Assembly (NCBI GenBank): GCA_016201205.1
Contig: JACQDF010000140.1
Coordinates: 1 to 53,439 of the forward strand
Direction: 5' to 3'
DNA: 53,439 nucleotides
Source of the DNA: Acidobacteriota bacterium
Lineage (GTDB): Bacteria > Acidobacteriota > Terriglobia > Bryobacterales > Bryobacteraceae
Positions within the stretch are counted from its first letter, which is position 1. Each line of letters starts with the position of its first letter. Below the pieces are notes generated by a model, which made no database searches, was not told the DNA's origin, and saw only the letters and a program-made list of their open reading frames with translations. Positions 8,833 to 18,277 of this stretch are shown piece after piece. The translations under genes were made by a program, and so were the position numbers.

Positions 8833-11800
8833 ATGAGCACCAAACGCAGTTTCAGATATCCAGGCACGCGGCAGGCGATGGACGGCAACACCGCCGTCAT
8901 CATGTGCGAGCGCGAGTCGAGCGACGCGGCTGGCGCTTACCCCATTACGCCGTCCACGCAGATGGGCGAGTATTGGGCCGAGGAAACAGCGGCCGGCCAT
9001 ATCAACGTCTCCGGCCGCCCGCTGATCTTCATCGAACCGGAAGGAGAGCACGCCGCCGCCGCCGTCACCGCGGGCCTCTCGATGACCGGACTGCGGGCCA
9101 CCAACTTCTCCTCCGGCCAAGGCATCGCCTACATGCACGAGTCGCTGTACGCCGCGGTGGGCAAGCGGCTCACCTATGTTCTGAACATGGGCTGCCGGGC
9201 GATGACCAAGGCCAGCCTCAACGTTCACGCCGGCCACGATGACTACCACTCGGTGGACGACTCGGGCTTCTTTCAGGTGTTCGGCAAGAGCGCGCAGGAA
9301 GTCTGCGACCTCAACATCCTTTCGCACAAGATCGCCGAGTTGTCGCTGACACCGGGCATCTGCGCACAGGACGGATTCCTGACCACGCACCTGATCGAAT
9401 CGCTGATGCTCCCCGAACGCGAGCTGATCGCCGAGTTCCTCGGCCGTCCCGACGACATCATCGACACACCCACGCCGGCGCAGCGCATCCTCCACGGGCC
9501 CCGGCGCCGGCGCATTCCCGAAGTATGGACCGTCGACAATCCGGTGATGTGCGGCACTGTCCAGAACCAGGACGCCTATATGCAAAGCGTCGCCGCCCAG
9601 CGCCCCTTCTTCTTTGACCACATCGCCGGGATCTCCGATCAGGTCATGGACGAATTCCACAAATTGACCGGGCGCCGCTATCAGCGTGTCTCCACTTACC
9701 GCGCCGACGACGCTGATTACCTCATCGTGGGCCAGGGAAGCATGGTTGTCACCGCGGAAGCTGTCGCCGACTATCTGCGGGAGACACGCCGGATCAAAGC
9801 GGGCGTGGTCAACATGACGATGTTCCGCCCGTTCCCGGGCGACCTGGTGGGCAAGATCCTGCGAGGCCGTAAGGGCGTCGCCGTACTGGAGCGCGTCGAC
9901 CAGCCGCTGGCCGCCGACTTGCCGTTGATGCGGGAAATCCGCGCCGCGCTCGGGCGGTGCCTGGAAAACGGCCGCGCCGGCAAAGGGCCGCTGCCTTATC
10001 CGGACCATGCCGTTTACCGTGGCGCGGACGACATCCCGCCGCTCTATTCCGGCTCATATGGGCTGGGCAGCCGCGACTTGCAGCCCGAGGGTCTGATCGG
10101 AGCGATCGAGAACATGCTCCCGGCCGGCCCCGGAAAAAAGTTCTTCTACCTGTCGGTGGACTTCGTCCATGACAAGCCATTCACGCCGAAACAGGAGATT
10201 CACCAGCAGCAGGTTGCCGACGCTTATCCGCACGTCAAAGAGCTGGCGGTTCATGGGAGCGAGAACCCGAACCTGATGCCGAAGGACAGCATCACGGTCC
10301 GGTTCCACTCGGTGGGCGGGTGGGGCGCCATCACCACCGGCAAGAACCTCGCGATGACGCTGTTCGATCTGCTGGGCTTCCATATCAAGGCGAATCCCAA
10401 GTACGGCTCGGAGAAGAAAGGACAGCCGACAACGTACTATCTTTCGGCCGCGCCCGAGCCCATCCGCGTCAACTGCGAGTACTTCTACGTGGATGTGGCC
10501 CTCTCGCCCGACCCGAACGTCTTCAAGCACTCCAATCCGCTCGCCGGGCTGAAGAAGGGCGGCGTGTTCATCATTCAGAGCGAATTCGAAAAACCGGACG
10601 ACGTCTGGCGGCAGATCCCCGAGCTCTATCAAAGCGTCATCATCGAGAACAACATCCACGTCTATTACCTGGATGCCTTCAAGATCGCCCGCGAAGAAGC
10701 GAGCGATCCGGAATTGCAGTTCCGGATGCAGGGCATCGCGTTCCAGGGAGCCTTCTTTGCCGCCTCCCCGGTGATGGCGCAAGCCAGGCTCACCGAAGAG
10801 CAGCTTTTCAGCTCCATTCGGGCTCAACTGGAACACAAATTCGGCGCCAAAGGCGCCCGCGTCGTCGAGGACAACGTGCGCGTCGTGCGCCGCGGCTTCG
10901 ATGAGGTCAACGAGATCAAGGAGAAGCGGATCATCGCGGCGGCATCCCAGCAGCTTCGCAAGGAGCCCGGGCTGCCCGTGATGCTGAACCAGCAGCCGGC
11001 CAGCCAGGACGTCACTACCGATATCCACCGCTTTTGGGAACAAACGGGCAGCTTCTACATCACCGGCAAGGGCAACGACAACCTGGTGGATCCGTTCGTC
11101 GGTCTGAGCTTCATTCCAGCGGTCACCGGAGTGTTCCGCGATATGACCGGCATCCGCTTCGAGCACCCGCTGTGGATCCCGCAGAACTGCACCGCCTGCG
11201 GCAATTGCTACACCGTTTGCCCGGACAGCGCGATCCCGGGGCTGGTGCACTCGATCACCGCCGTCTTCGATGCCGCCATCAAAGTGGTTCAGCGCAACGG
11301 CAACGCCGTGAAGCACCTGGCGCGGGCCGCCCGCACCGCTGAACAAAAGCTGCGCTCGAGGATGCAGGCCGAAGGCGAAAAAGCCGACGTGCGCCGTCTC
11401 ATCGACGAAGCCATCGCCGACACGCTGCTCGGATATGCCGCCGGCTCGCCGGAGCGGAGCGAAGTCGAGCAGGAGTTCCAATGGTTCCGCGAGGCGCTCG
11501 GCGAGTTCAAGTTTTCCGCCACCGGGCCCTACTGGTCCGTCCGCGAGAAGAAGCAGAAAGGCAGCGGCGGCCTGCTCTCGATCACGGTGAATCCGTACAC
11601 CTGCAAAGGCTGCATGGAGTGCGTCAAGGTCTGTGATGACGACGCGCTGCGGCCGGTTCCTCAGACGCAGGAGTCCATCGGGCGGCTCCGCCGCGATTGG
11701 GACTTCTGGCTCGCGCTGCCGACGACGGCGCCGGAGTTCATTCGCATCGAGAGCCTCGACGAAAAGATCGGCGCGCTCGGGACGCTGCTGCTGGACAAGA

Positions 11801-13749
11801 AAAACTACATGGCCATGTCCGGCGGAGACGGCGCCTGCCTGGGATGCGGCGAAAAAACCGTGATTCACCTTTTCGTGGCCACCATGGAGGCGCTCATGCA
11901 GCCGCGCGTCTCAAAGCAGGTGAACAAGCTCGATGACCTGATCGCGCGGCTCGACCAGCACATCCGTCTGAAGCTTGCCTCGTCGATGGATCTGAGCGAC
12001 AGCCATCGCGTGGAAGAAGTGCTCGAACAGCTTAAGGACGCCGACGTGACGCTGGCGAGCCTTTCCGAAAAACTGGACGAGCGCCACGCCGGTCATCCGA
12101 TCGACCCGGAGTGGCTCCGCTGGGTGACGCAGGTGCTGGCGAAACTGAAGCATCTGAAGTGGCAATACACGGAGGGCACCACCAGGCGGGGCCGCTCGAG
12201 TCTGGGAATCATCAATGCCACCGGGTGCACCTCGGTCTGGGGGTCCACGTATCCCTTCAACCCCTATCCGTTCCCCTGGGCGAACCACTTGTTCCAGGAC
12301 TCGCCCTCGATGGCCATGGGCGTCTTTGAAGGCCATATGGTGAAGATGGCCGAGGGCTTCAAGGCCATCCGCATGGCGGAGATCGAGCTGAACGGGGGAT
12401 ACAAGAAAGAAAAGCACGAAGAGTCGTTCACCTACTTCGACTGGCGCAAGTTCAGCGACGAGGAATATCTGCTCTGCCCGCCGGTGGTGGCGGTGGGCGG
12501 CGATGGCGCGATGTACGACATCGGCTTCCAGAACCTGTCGCGCATGATGATATCGGGCAAGCCCATCAAGGCGCTGGTGCTCGATACGCAGGTCTACTCG
12601 AACACCGGCGGCCAGGCATGCACCTCCGGATTCACCGGCCAGATCTCGGACATGGCCCAGTATGGCAAGGCGTTTCAAGGCAAAGAAGAGGTTCGCAAGG
12701 AGATCGCGCTGATCGGGATGGCCCATCGCACCGCTTACGTGCTCCAAGGAAGCCCCTCGAACGTGACCCAACTGCTGGAGGGGTTCATCGAAGGACTCAA
12801 TGCGCGCCGGCCCGCGCTATTCAATGTCTACAGCGCGTGCATGCCGGAGCACGGCATTGGCGACGACATGAGCGATTACCAGAGCAAGCTGGCAGTGGAA
12901 TCGCGGGCCTATCCATTAGTCCGCTACAACCCCGATAAGGGCATCACAGCCGAAGAATGCTTCGACCTCGAAGGCAATCCCGCAATCGACGACGACTGGC
13001 CCGTCTACACCATCGAGTACACCGACGAGAAGGGTCTGAAGGGCAAGCTCGAGGCGCCGCTCACCTTTGCCGATTTCGCCGTCACCGAGGCGCGCTTCCG
13101 CAAGCAATTCCGCACTGCCCCACGCGACACCTGGAACGAGAACATGATCCCGCTCAAGGAATTTCTCGAGCTCGGGCCCGGCGACCGCGAGGGCAAGTTC
13201 CCTTACATCTGGGCGGTGGACAAGAAGAACCGGCTGATCCGCGTGATTCCGGCGGCGCCCATTGTGCGCGCGTCGGAAGACCGGCGCAACTTCTGGCGGA
13301 TGTTGAAAGCGCTGGCCGGCGTCCGCCCGCAGGTGGTTCCGGAAGAGATCGCGCAGCGCGCCAAAGCCGAATTCGCGCAGCAACTGGTCACCCGGCTGCT
13401 CGAGCTGGCCGGCGATGGCAACGTGGATCTCGTGTTGCCGGTGGAGACGTCTTCGATGGCGGGCGTCGCGGCGCCCTCTGAGGCGGCGGCGGGCAACGGC
13501 TACGTCGCGCCGTGGATCGATTCCGAGCAATGCACCTCCTGCGACGAATGCATCCAGATCAATCCGAAGATCTTCGCCTACGACGAGAAGAAGCACGCCT
13601 TTATCAAGAACCCGAAGGGGGGCGCGTACAAAGACATCGTCCGCGCCGCCGAGAAGTGCACGGCCCAGGTGATCCATCCGGGGTATCCGGCCGACCGTCG
13701 CGAGAAGGACATCGGCAAACTGATCCAGCGCGCCGAGAAGTTCATGTAG
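8833..13749 (+). CDS. Giant pyruvate:ferredoxin oxidoreductase-like enzyme with C-terminal ferredoxin
   Basis: Thiamine-diphosphate 2-oxoacid oxidoreductase, 1638 residues against about 1170-1230 for NifJ/PFOR. Visible in order: domain I (PITPS near 38), domain II (about 280-400), gamma-type domain III (about 485-650, GGWGAITTGKNLA), two ferredoxin motifs (Cys786/789/792/796 and Cys924/927/930/934) separated by an unusually long stretch of about 125 residues, then the TPP domain. Likely proximal-cluster cysteines are 1002, 1005, 1132 and 1336; GDGAMYDIG near 1224 and NTGGQ near 1260 bind TPP-Mg. A helical insert occupies about 1025-1115. A further ferredoxin (Cys1567/1570/1573/1609) ends the protein. 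Pyruvate is the default substrate, but NTGGQACTSG differs from the pyruvate-enzyme NTGGQ-S-S/A-K pattern, so another 2-oxoacid is possible. It sits between rnfB and rnfC, 18 and 9 bases from its neighbours. Confidence 0.88.
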   Translation: MSTKRSFRYPGTRQAMDGNTAVIMCERESSDAAGAYPITPSTQMGEYWAEETAAGHINVSGRPLIFIEPEGEHAAAAVTAGLSMTGLRATNFSSGQGIAYMHESLYAAVGKRLTYVLNMGCRAMTKASLNVHAGHDDYHSVDDSGFFQVFGKSAQEVCDLNILSHKIAELSLTPGICAQDGFLTTHLIESLMLPERELIAEFLGRPDDIIDTPTPAQRILHGPRRRRIPEVWTVDNPVMCGTVQNQDAYMQSVAAQRPFFFDHIAGISDQVMDEFHKLTGRRYQRVSTYRADDADYLIVGQGSMVVTAEAVADYLRETRRIKAGVVNMTMFRPFPGDLVGKILRGRKGVAVLERVDQPLAADLPLMREIRAALGRCLENGRAGKGPLPYPDHAVYRGADDIPPLYSGSYGLGSRDLQPEGLIGAIENMLPAGPGKKFFYLSVDFVHDKPFTPKQEIHQQQVADAYPHVKELAVHGSENPNLMPKDSITVRFHSVGGWGAITTGKNLAMTLFDLLGFHIKANPKYGSEKKGQPTTYYLSAAPEPIRVNCEYFYVDVALSPDPNVFKHSNPLAGLKKGGVFIIQSEFEKPDDVWRQIPELYQSVIIENNIHVYYLDAFKIAREEASDPELQFRMQGIAFQGAFFAASPVMAQARLTEEQLFSSIRAQLEHKFGAKGARVVEDNVRVVRRGFDEVNEIKEKRIIAAASQQLRKEPGLPVMLNQQPASQDVTTDIHRFWEQTGSFYITGKGNDNLVDPFVGLSFIPAVTGVFRDMTGIRFEHPLWIPQNCTACGNCYTVCPDSAIPGLVHSITAVFDAAIKVVQRNGNAVKHLARAARTAEQKLRSRMQAEGEKADVRRLIDEAIADTLLGYAAGSPERSEVEQEFQWFREALGEFKFSATGPYWSVREKKQKGSGGLLSITVNPYTCKGCMECVKVCDDDALRPVPQTQESIGRLRRDWDFWLALPTTAPEFIRIESLDEKIGALGTLLLDKKNYMAMSGGDGACLGCGEKTVIHLFVATMEALMQPRVSKQVNKLDDLIARLDQHIRLKLASSMDLSDSHRVEEVLEQLKDADVTLASLSEKLDERHAGHPIDPEWLRWVTQVLAKLKHLKWQYTEGTTRRGRSSLGIINATGCTSVWGSTYPFNPYPFPWANHLFQDSPSMAMGVFEGHMVKMAEGFKAIRMAEIELNGGYKKEKHEESFTYFDWRKFSDEEYLLCPPVVAVGGDGAMYDIGFQNLSRMMISGKPIKALVLDTQVYSNTGGQACTSGFTGQISDMAQYGKAFQGKEEVRKEIALIGMAHRTAYVLQGSPSNVTQLLEGFIEGLNARRPALFNVYSACMPEHGIGDDMSDYQSKLAVESRAYPLVRYNPDKGITAEECFDLEGNPAIDDDWPVYTIEYTDEKGLKGKLEAPLTFADFAVTEARFRKQFRTAPRDTWNENMIPLKEFLELGPGDREGKFPYIWAVDKKNRLIRVIPAAPIVRASEDRRNFWRMLKALAGVRPQVVPEEIAQRAKAEFAQQLVTRLLELAGDGNVDLVLPVETSSMAGVAAPSEAAAGNGYVAPWIDSEQCTSCDECIQINPKIFAYDEKKHAFIKNPKGGAYKDIVRAAEKCTAQVIHPGYPADRREKDIGKLIQRAEKFM

Positions 13750-13758
13750 GGGCTGGGT

Positions 13759-15105
13759 ATGCTGAACGGCAGACGTTTTTCGCGGGGTGTGCATCCTCCT
13801 GAATCGAAGGAGCAGACAAGCCATCTCCCGATTCGCCGCCTGCCGTTTGCGCCGGTGCTGATCGTGCCGCTCTCGCAACATACCGGCGCGCCCGCCGTTG
13901 CGATCGTGCGTGAAGGCCAGGAAGTGGTCCGCGGGGAGCCGATCGCCAAGGCCGGCGGCTTTGTCTCGGTGCCCATGCACGCGCCGGCCACGGGCCGCAT
14001 CGAGAAAATCGCACTGGCGCCCAGCGCGAGAGGCGATCTGGCGAAAGCAGTCTACCTCAAACCCTACCCCTCCGCCAGCCAGGAAATCCTCTACGGCGCG
14101 CCGCAGGATATCGAGCAGATGACGCCGGAGCAGATCGTCCACGCGGTGCAGGAAACCGGCGTGGTCGGGCTCGGCGGCGCGGCCTTTCCCACGCACATCA
14201 AGATGAAAGTGCCCGAGGGCAAGAAAGTGGACACGGTGCTCGTCAATGGCTGTGAGTGCGAGCCGTATCTGACCACCGATCACCGCGTCATGGTCGAGCA
14301 GGCCGGCGAGGTGCTGCACGGCGCGCGCATTGCAATGAAAGCCCTCGACGCCCGGCGCGCCATCGTCGGCGTCGAAGACAACAAGCCGGACGCCGTCGAA
14401 GCCCTGCGAACGGCCATCGGCGCGGCAACAGACATCACGGTGGAAGCCGTTCCGACGCGATATCCCCAGGGCGCGGAAAAAATGCTGATCCAGGCGCTGT
14501 TTGGCCGCGAGGTCCCCTCCGGGGGTCTGCCGGGCGACATCGGAGTCGCCGTGTTCAACGTGGCGACGCTTGCTCAGATCGGCGACCTGCTGCCGCGGCA
14601 TCAGGGCCTCATCGAGCGAGTGGTCACCATTACCGGCCCCGCTCTCAGTAAGCCGGGCAATTACCTCACCGCGCTCGGCACTCCGCTGCGCTGGGCGCTC
14701 GAGCAGGCCGGCTGCACGGACGAAGCCGCGTCGGTGATTCTCGGCGGGCCGATGATGGGTTCCGCCATCGGCACGCTGGATGTTCCCATCACCAAGGGAG
14801 TCACCGGCATCCTGGTGCTGGCCCGGCGCGATGTGAAGAACCATCGCCCCATCCACCCTTGCATCCGCTGCGGGGCCTGCGTGGACGTATGCCCGCTGTA
14901 TTTGAATCCGTCGCGGCTGGGCATGCTGGCCCGCAAAGAACGCTACGAGGAGATGGAGACGGAGTTTCACCTCAATGACTGCTTCGAGTGCGGCTGCTGC
15001 AGTTACGTCTGCCCGTCGCGCATTCCGCTGGTGCAATATTTCCGCATCTCGAAACAGATGAACCGGGAGAGGAAGGCTCGCGAGCGTGCCCATTCCAACG
15101 CCTGA
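13759..15105 (+). CDS. rnfC: Rnf complex subunit C
   Basis: NADH-side subunit of Rnf, related to the 51-kDa subunit of complex I; peripheral on the cytoplasmic face. The 448 residues show an N-terminal barrel-sandwich part (about 30-95) and the FMN/NADH fold with GVVGLGGAAFPTHIK (about 133-147) and VNGCECEPYLTTDH. An SLBB-like part follows, and two four-Fe-four-S motifs, CIRCGACVDVCP and CFECGCCSYVCPS, lie near 374 and 413. It overlaps the GTG of rnfD by 20 bases. The gene starts 9 bases after the oxidoreductase stop, so co-translation is likely. Confidence 0.93.
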   Translation: MLNGRRFSRGVHPPESKEQTSHLPIRRLPFAPVLIVPLSQHTGAPAVAIVREGQEVVRGEPIAKAGGFVSVPMHAPATGRIEKIALAPSARGDLAKAVYLKPYPSASQEILYGAPQDIEQMTPEQIVHAVQETGVVGLGGAAFPTHIKMKVPEGKKVDTVLVNGCECEPYLTTDHRVMVEQAGEVLHGARIAMKALDARRAIVGVEDNKPDAVEALRTAIGAATDITVEAVPTRYPQGAEKMLIQALFGREVPSGGLPGDIGVAVFNVATLAQIGDLLPRHQGLIERVVTITGPALSKPGNYLTALGTPLRWALEQAGCTDEAASVILGGPMMGSAIGTLDVPITKGVTGILVLARRDVKNHRPIHPCIRCGACVDVCPLYLNPSRLGMLARKERYEEMETEFHLNDCFECGCCSYVCPSRIPLVQYFRISKQMNRERKARERAHSNA

Positions 15106-16144
15106 GATCCATTTACGGACCTCGCCGCACTTCGACTCCGGCCGGTCGGTCGAGAGGATCATGCGGAACGTGGTCTATGCGCTGTTGCCGGTCTGCGCTT
15201 TTTCTGTGTGGCTGTTCGGCGTCAGCGCGCTGGCGCTGATCGTGACCGCTGCCGCCGCTTCCGTGCTCACCGAGCATCTGTTCTCGAAGCTGGCCAATCG
15301 CCCGTCCTCGGTGAAGGACTTCAGCGTCGTCATCACCGGCCTCCTGCTGGCGCTCACGCTTCCGCCGGGATTCCCGCTGTGGATGACGGCCGTTGGCGGA
15401 TTCATCGCCGTGGCGCTCGGCAAGATGCTGTTCGGAGGCCTCGGATTCAACATCTTCAATCCGGCGCTGGTGGGGCGCGCTTTTCTGCAAGCGGCGTTTC
15501 CGGTGGCGATCACCAGCTACACGCCGGCGATGGCCAGGGATCGCTTCAGCGAGTTCATTCCTACGACGCTGGCGCTGCCGTTCATGCAACCGGCGGCGCT
15601 CACCGAATGGATCGCCCGCGTGAGGGTGGACGCCTTCTCCGGGGCGACGCCTCTGATGCAGCAGAAATTCGATCACGTCACGACGGAGATTCTGCCGCTG
15701 TTTCTGGGAAAAGTCTCCGGCTCGGCCGGCGAGACATCCGCGCTGCTGATTCTGCTCTGCGGCGCTTATCTCATTGCGCGAAACTTCATGGACTGGCGCA
15801 TTCCCGCCGCCATGCTGCTGAGCGCATTTCTGGCCGGAGGCGCATTCCATCTTGCCAGCCCGGCCCAGTATCCGAACCCCTTCTTTGTTTTGTTTTCCGG
15901 CGGCCTGATGCTCGGCGCGCTGTTCATGGCGACGGATATGGTCGCCTCGCCGGTGACGCCGCTCGGCGTGTGGATCTACGGTGCGCTCATGGGGCTGGTC
16001 ACGGTGATCATCCGGTTCCTGGGCGGCCTGCCCGAAGGCGTCATGTACGCCATTCTGCTCGGCAACGCGGTCTCCCCGATGATCGACAATCTGACGCAGC
16101 CGCGCGTGTTCGGGACGCGGAAAAAGGCGGAGGCCAAATCATGA
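15086..16144 (+). CDS. rnfD: Rnf complex subunit D
   Basis: Membrane subunit of Rnf, homologous to NqrB, with covalently bound FMN. The 352-residue polytopic protein has the flavinylation motif DAFSGAT, with Thr188 as the expected FMN acceptor. Conserved GFNIFNPALVGRAFLQ and ATDMVASPVTP stretches support the assignment. The start is a GTG inside the end of rnfC, preceded by GGAAGG; no better downstream start keeps the N-terminus. The stop overlaps the ATG of rnfG (ATGA). Flavin attachment needs an ApbE-type transferase, and none is encoded in this window. Confidence 0.92.
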   Translation: MPIPTPEIHLRTSPHFDSGRSVERIMRNVVYALLPVCAFSVWLFGVSALALIVTAAAASVLTEHLFSKLANRPSSVKDFSVVITGLLLALTLPPGFPLWMTAVGGFIAVALGKMLFGGLGFNIFNPALVGRAFLQAAFPVAITSYTPAMARDRFSEFIPTTLALPFMQPAALTEWIARVRVDAFSGATPLMQQKFDHVTTEILPLFLGKVSGSAGETSALLILLCGAYLIARNFMDWRIPAAMLLSAFLAGGAFHLASPAQYPNPFFVLFSGGLMLGALFMATDMVASPVTPLGVWIYGALMGLVTVIIRFLGGLPEGVMYAILLGNAVSPMIDNLTQPRVFGTRKKAEAKS

Positions 16145-16836
16145 GCCACGCCGCCCAGCCTCCAAAGACGGCGCCCGTCCAGATACCGGCCAGCGCAATG
16201 ATGATCCGCGTGATGGGCGTGGTTTCGCTTGTCTGCGGCCTGCTGATCGTGATCACGTACCAAGGCACGCTTCAGCCCATTCGCCGCAACCAGGAGACGA
16301 TCCTCCGCGAGTCGGTGGCGCAGCTTTTGCCCGGAGTTCAGAAACAGATTATCTACCAGGTGCAGCCGGACGGCAGCGTCCGGATCCTGGACGACGTGCA
16401 AGCCTCCGTCCCCAAGCTGTTTGCCGGTTACAATTCGTCCGGGGCGCTGCTGGGCATCGTCATCGAGACAAGCGAGCGCGGCTACGCCGACGTCATCAAG
16501 GCCATGTACGTATACTCGCCTGAAAAGCAAGCCATCGTCGATTTCAAAGTGATCGAGCTCAAAGAAACGCCCGGTCTTGGAGACAAGATCACCAGCGACC
16601 GCGACTTCCTGGCTAACTTCAGGAACCTCGAAGCGAAGCTTGATGCGGCCAGGGAAAAGCTCTTGCATGCCATTGTCACCGTGAAGCACGGCACGAAGAA
16701 AAATCCATGGGAAGTGGACGCCATCTCCGGGGCCACTATCTCCTCGCGCGCCGTGGGCCGCATGCTCGACAAAAGCGCCCGGCAGGCGCTGCCCGTGATC
16801 GCGCGCAATCTGGGGCGCATTCAGCGAGGGGAATGA
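16141..16836 (+). CDS. rnfG: Rnf complex subunit G
   Basis: Single-pass membrane subunit, homologous to NqrC, with an extracytoplasmic FMN-binding domain. The 231-residue product has one helix at about 20-42 and the flavinylation motif DAISGATISS with Thr199 as predicted FMN site. ELKETPGLGDKI is also typical. The ATG at 16141 overlaps the rnfD stop (ATGA), which decides the start although the reading frame stays open far upstream. Its own stop overlaps the rnfE ATG. Confidence 0.92.
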   Translation: MSHAAQPPKTAPVQIPASAMMIRVMGVVSLVCGLLIVITYQGTLQPIRRNQETILRESVAQLLPGVQKQIIYQVQPDGSVRILDDVQASVPKLFAGYNSSGALLGIVIETSERGYADVIKAMYVYSPEKQAIVDFKVIELKETPGLGDKITSDRDFLANFRNLEAKLDAAREKLLHAIVTVKHGTKKNPWEVDAISGATISSRAVGRMLDKSARQALPVIARNLGRIQRGE

Positions 16837-17495
16837 TGCATCACGCACACGGCCTGGTCGAACCATCGCCATCGGAGAGCATGGAGTCCTTCCTCAATGG
16901 GCTTTGGAAGCAGAATCCCGTGTTCGTACAGGTGCTGGGCATGTGCCCAACGCTGGCGATCACAAACAGCGTCCGCAACGCTTTGGCCATGGGACTGGCG
17001 ACGCTCTTTGTGCTGGTCTGCTCGAACGCGCTGGTTGCCCTGGTGCGAAAACTGGTGCCCAGGCAGGTCCGCATCGCCACCTATATTCTGATCATCGCCA
17101 CCTTTGTCACCATCGTCGACTACATGATCAAGGCCATCAGTGTCCCGGTCTATAAAGCGCTCGGGGCCTTCATTGCGCTCATCGTCGTCAATTGCATCAT
17201 CCTGGGACGCGCCGAAGCGTTCGCCAGCAAGAACCCGGTCGGCAAGTCCATCCTGGACGGGCTCGGCATGGGGATCGGATTCTTCTTTGCCCTGCTGTGT
17301 CTGGGGGGCGTGCGCGAGATTCTGGGCGCAGGCGCTTTCCTCGGCTATCCCTTGTTCGGCCCGAACTACCAGCCATGGGTGCTGTTCCTGCTTCCCCCCG
17401 GAGGGTTCTTCACGCTGGCCGCCTGGCTTCTCGTGTTCACTTCCTGGCAGGCGCGCAAGAAACGCAGGCAGGCTCCGGCGGAGGTGCAGTCATGA
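16833..17495 (+). CDS. rnfE: Rnf complex subunit E
   Basis: Integral membrane subunit of Rnf, homologous to NqrD; with RnfA it forms the inverted-topology pair that holds the intramembrane iron centre. The 220-residue product has about six helices, the start-proximal NPVFVQVLGMCPTLAITNS containing the expected conserved Cys, and VNCIILGRAEAFAS with a second Cys. Two adjacent in-frame ATGs are at 16833 and 16836; the first overlaps the rnfG stop and follows GAGGGG. The stop overlaps the rnfA ATG. Confidence 0.92.
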   Translation: MMHHAHGLVEPSPSESMESFLNGLWKQNPVFVQVLGMCPTLAITNSVRNALAMGLATLFVLVCSNALVALVRKLVPRQVRIATYILIIATFVTIVDYMIKAISVPVYKALGAFIALIVVNCIILGRAEAFASKNPVGKSILDGLGMGIGFFFALLCLGGVREILGAGAFLGYPLFGPNYQPWVLFLLPPGGFFTLAAWLLVFTSWQARKKRRQAPAEVQS

Positions 17496-18076
17496 ATGAA
17501 TCCCTCGGACACATCTTCCTGGATTCTCTGCTGATCAACAATTTCGTGCTCAGCGTGTTTCTCGGCATCTGCCCCTTTATCGGTGTCTCGGGGAAACTGG
17601 CGACAGCGTGGCGCATGGGCGTCTCGGTGATCTTCGTCATCACGGTGAGCAGCATCCTCGCCTACGGCACCAACCTGCTGCTGGTGAACTTCCATGCCGA
17701 GTACCTGCGCATCATCACCTACATCGTGATCATCGCCTCGACGGTGCAGATGGTCGAGATGTTCATCAAAAAGACCAGCCCGGCCCTGTTCCGAGCGCTC
17801 GGCATCTATCTGCCGCTGATTACGACGAACTGCGCCGTGCTGGGCGTCGCCTTATTCCAGACGGCTCGCGAGTACAACTTTGCGCAAAGCGTGGTGTTCG
17901 CCATCGGCTCGAGCGCCGGGTTCGCGCTTGCATTGGTCATCATGGCCGTGATCCGCGAGCGGCTCGAGCTCTCCGACATTCCGCACACAGCGAAGGGCAC
18001 GGCGCTGGTGTTGATGCTGGCCGGCATCCTGTCGCTCGCCTTCATGGGGTTCGCCGGGATGGGGCAGGGAGGCTAG
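17492..18076 (+). CDS. rnfA: Rnf complex subunit A
   Basis: Partner of RnfE in the membrane core of Rnf, homologous to NqrE. The 194-residue length is typical. It shows about six helices, INNFVLSVFLGICPFIGVS with a conserved Cys near residue 26, and ITTNCAVLGVALF with the second Cys. These Cys pairs, with those of RnfE, are the expected ligands of the intramembrane iron centre. The ATG overlaps the rnfE stop (ATGA) and follows GGAGGTG. A small cysteine-rich membrane protein gene starts three bases after its stop. Confidence 0.93.
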   Translation: MNESLGHIFLDSLLINNFVLSVFLGICPFIGVSGKLATAWRMGVSVIFVITVSSILAYGTNLLLVNFHAEYLRIITYIVIIASTVQMVEMFIKKTSPALFRALGIYLPLITTNCAVLGVALFQTAREYNFAQSVVFAIGSSAGFALALVIMAVIRERLELSDIPHTAKGTALVLMLAGILSLAFMGFAGMGQGG

Positions 18077-18079
18077 CGT

Positions 18080-18277
18080 ATGCTGATTGAGGCTTTCAAA
18101 GCGGTCTTTGGAATCCTGCTCCTGATGGCGCTTTGGTTCGCCGTGCAGGCGCTGATCCGGAAACGAATGGCGGCCGGCCCGCATGTGGACGTGCTGGAAG
18201 ACATGACCCGCGGCTGCGGAAGCTGCAGCCATGACACTTGCGGCGACCAGACTTGTGCCGGGGAGAAACGATCATGA
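18080..18277 (+). CDS. Small membrane-anchored cysteine-rich protein, NqrM-like
   Basis: A 65-residue protein with one N-terminal helix (about 5-26), a basic RKR stop-transfer and a short tail with four cysteines in CGSCSHDTCGDQTC (C-x2-C-x4-C-x4-C). This layout (tiny, N-terminal helix, C-terminal Cys cluster) resembles NqrM (DUF539), which matures the intramembrane iron centre of Na+-NQR. The place right after rnfE-rnfA, the subunits that hold that centre, fits the same job for Rnf. The similarity is in architecture, not a proven sequence match. A GGGAGG site precedes the ATG, and the stop overlaps the next gene's ATG (ATGA). Confidence 0.75.
   Translation: MLIEAFKAVFGILLLMALWFAVQALIRKRMAAGPHVDVLEDMTRGCGSCSHDTCGDQTCAGEKRS

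Noticed and set aside
15208..16140. Long open upstream extension of the rnfG frame
   Set aside because: It is the shifted frame of rnfD. The ATGA overlap and the expected N-terminal helix place the rnfG start at 16141.
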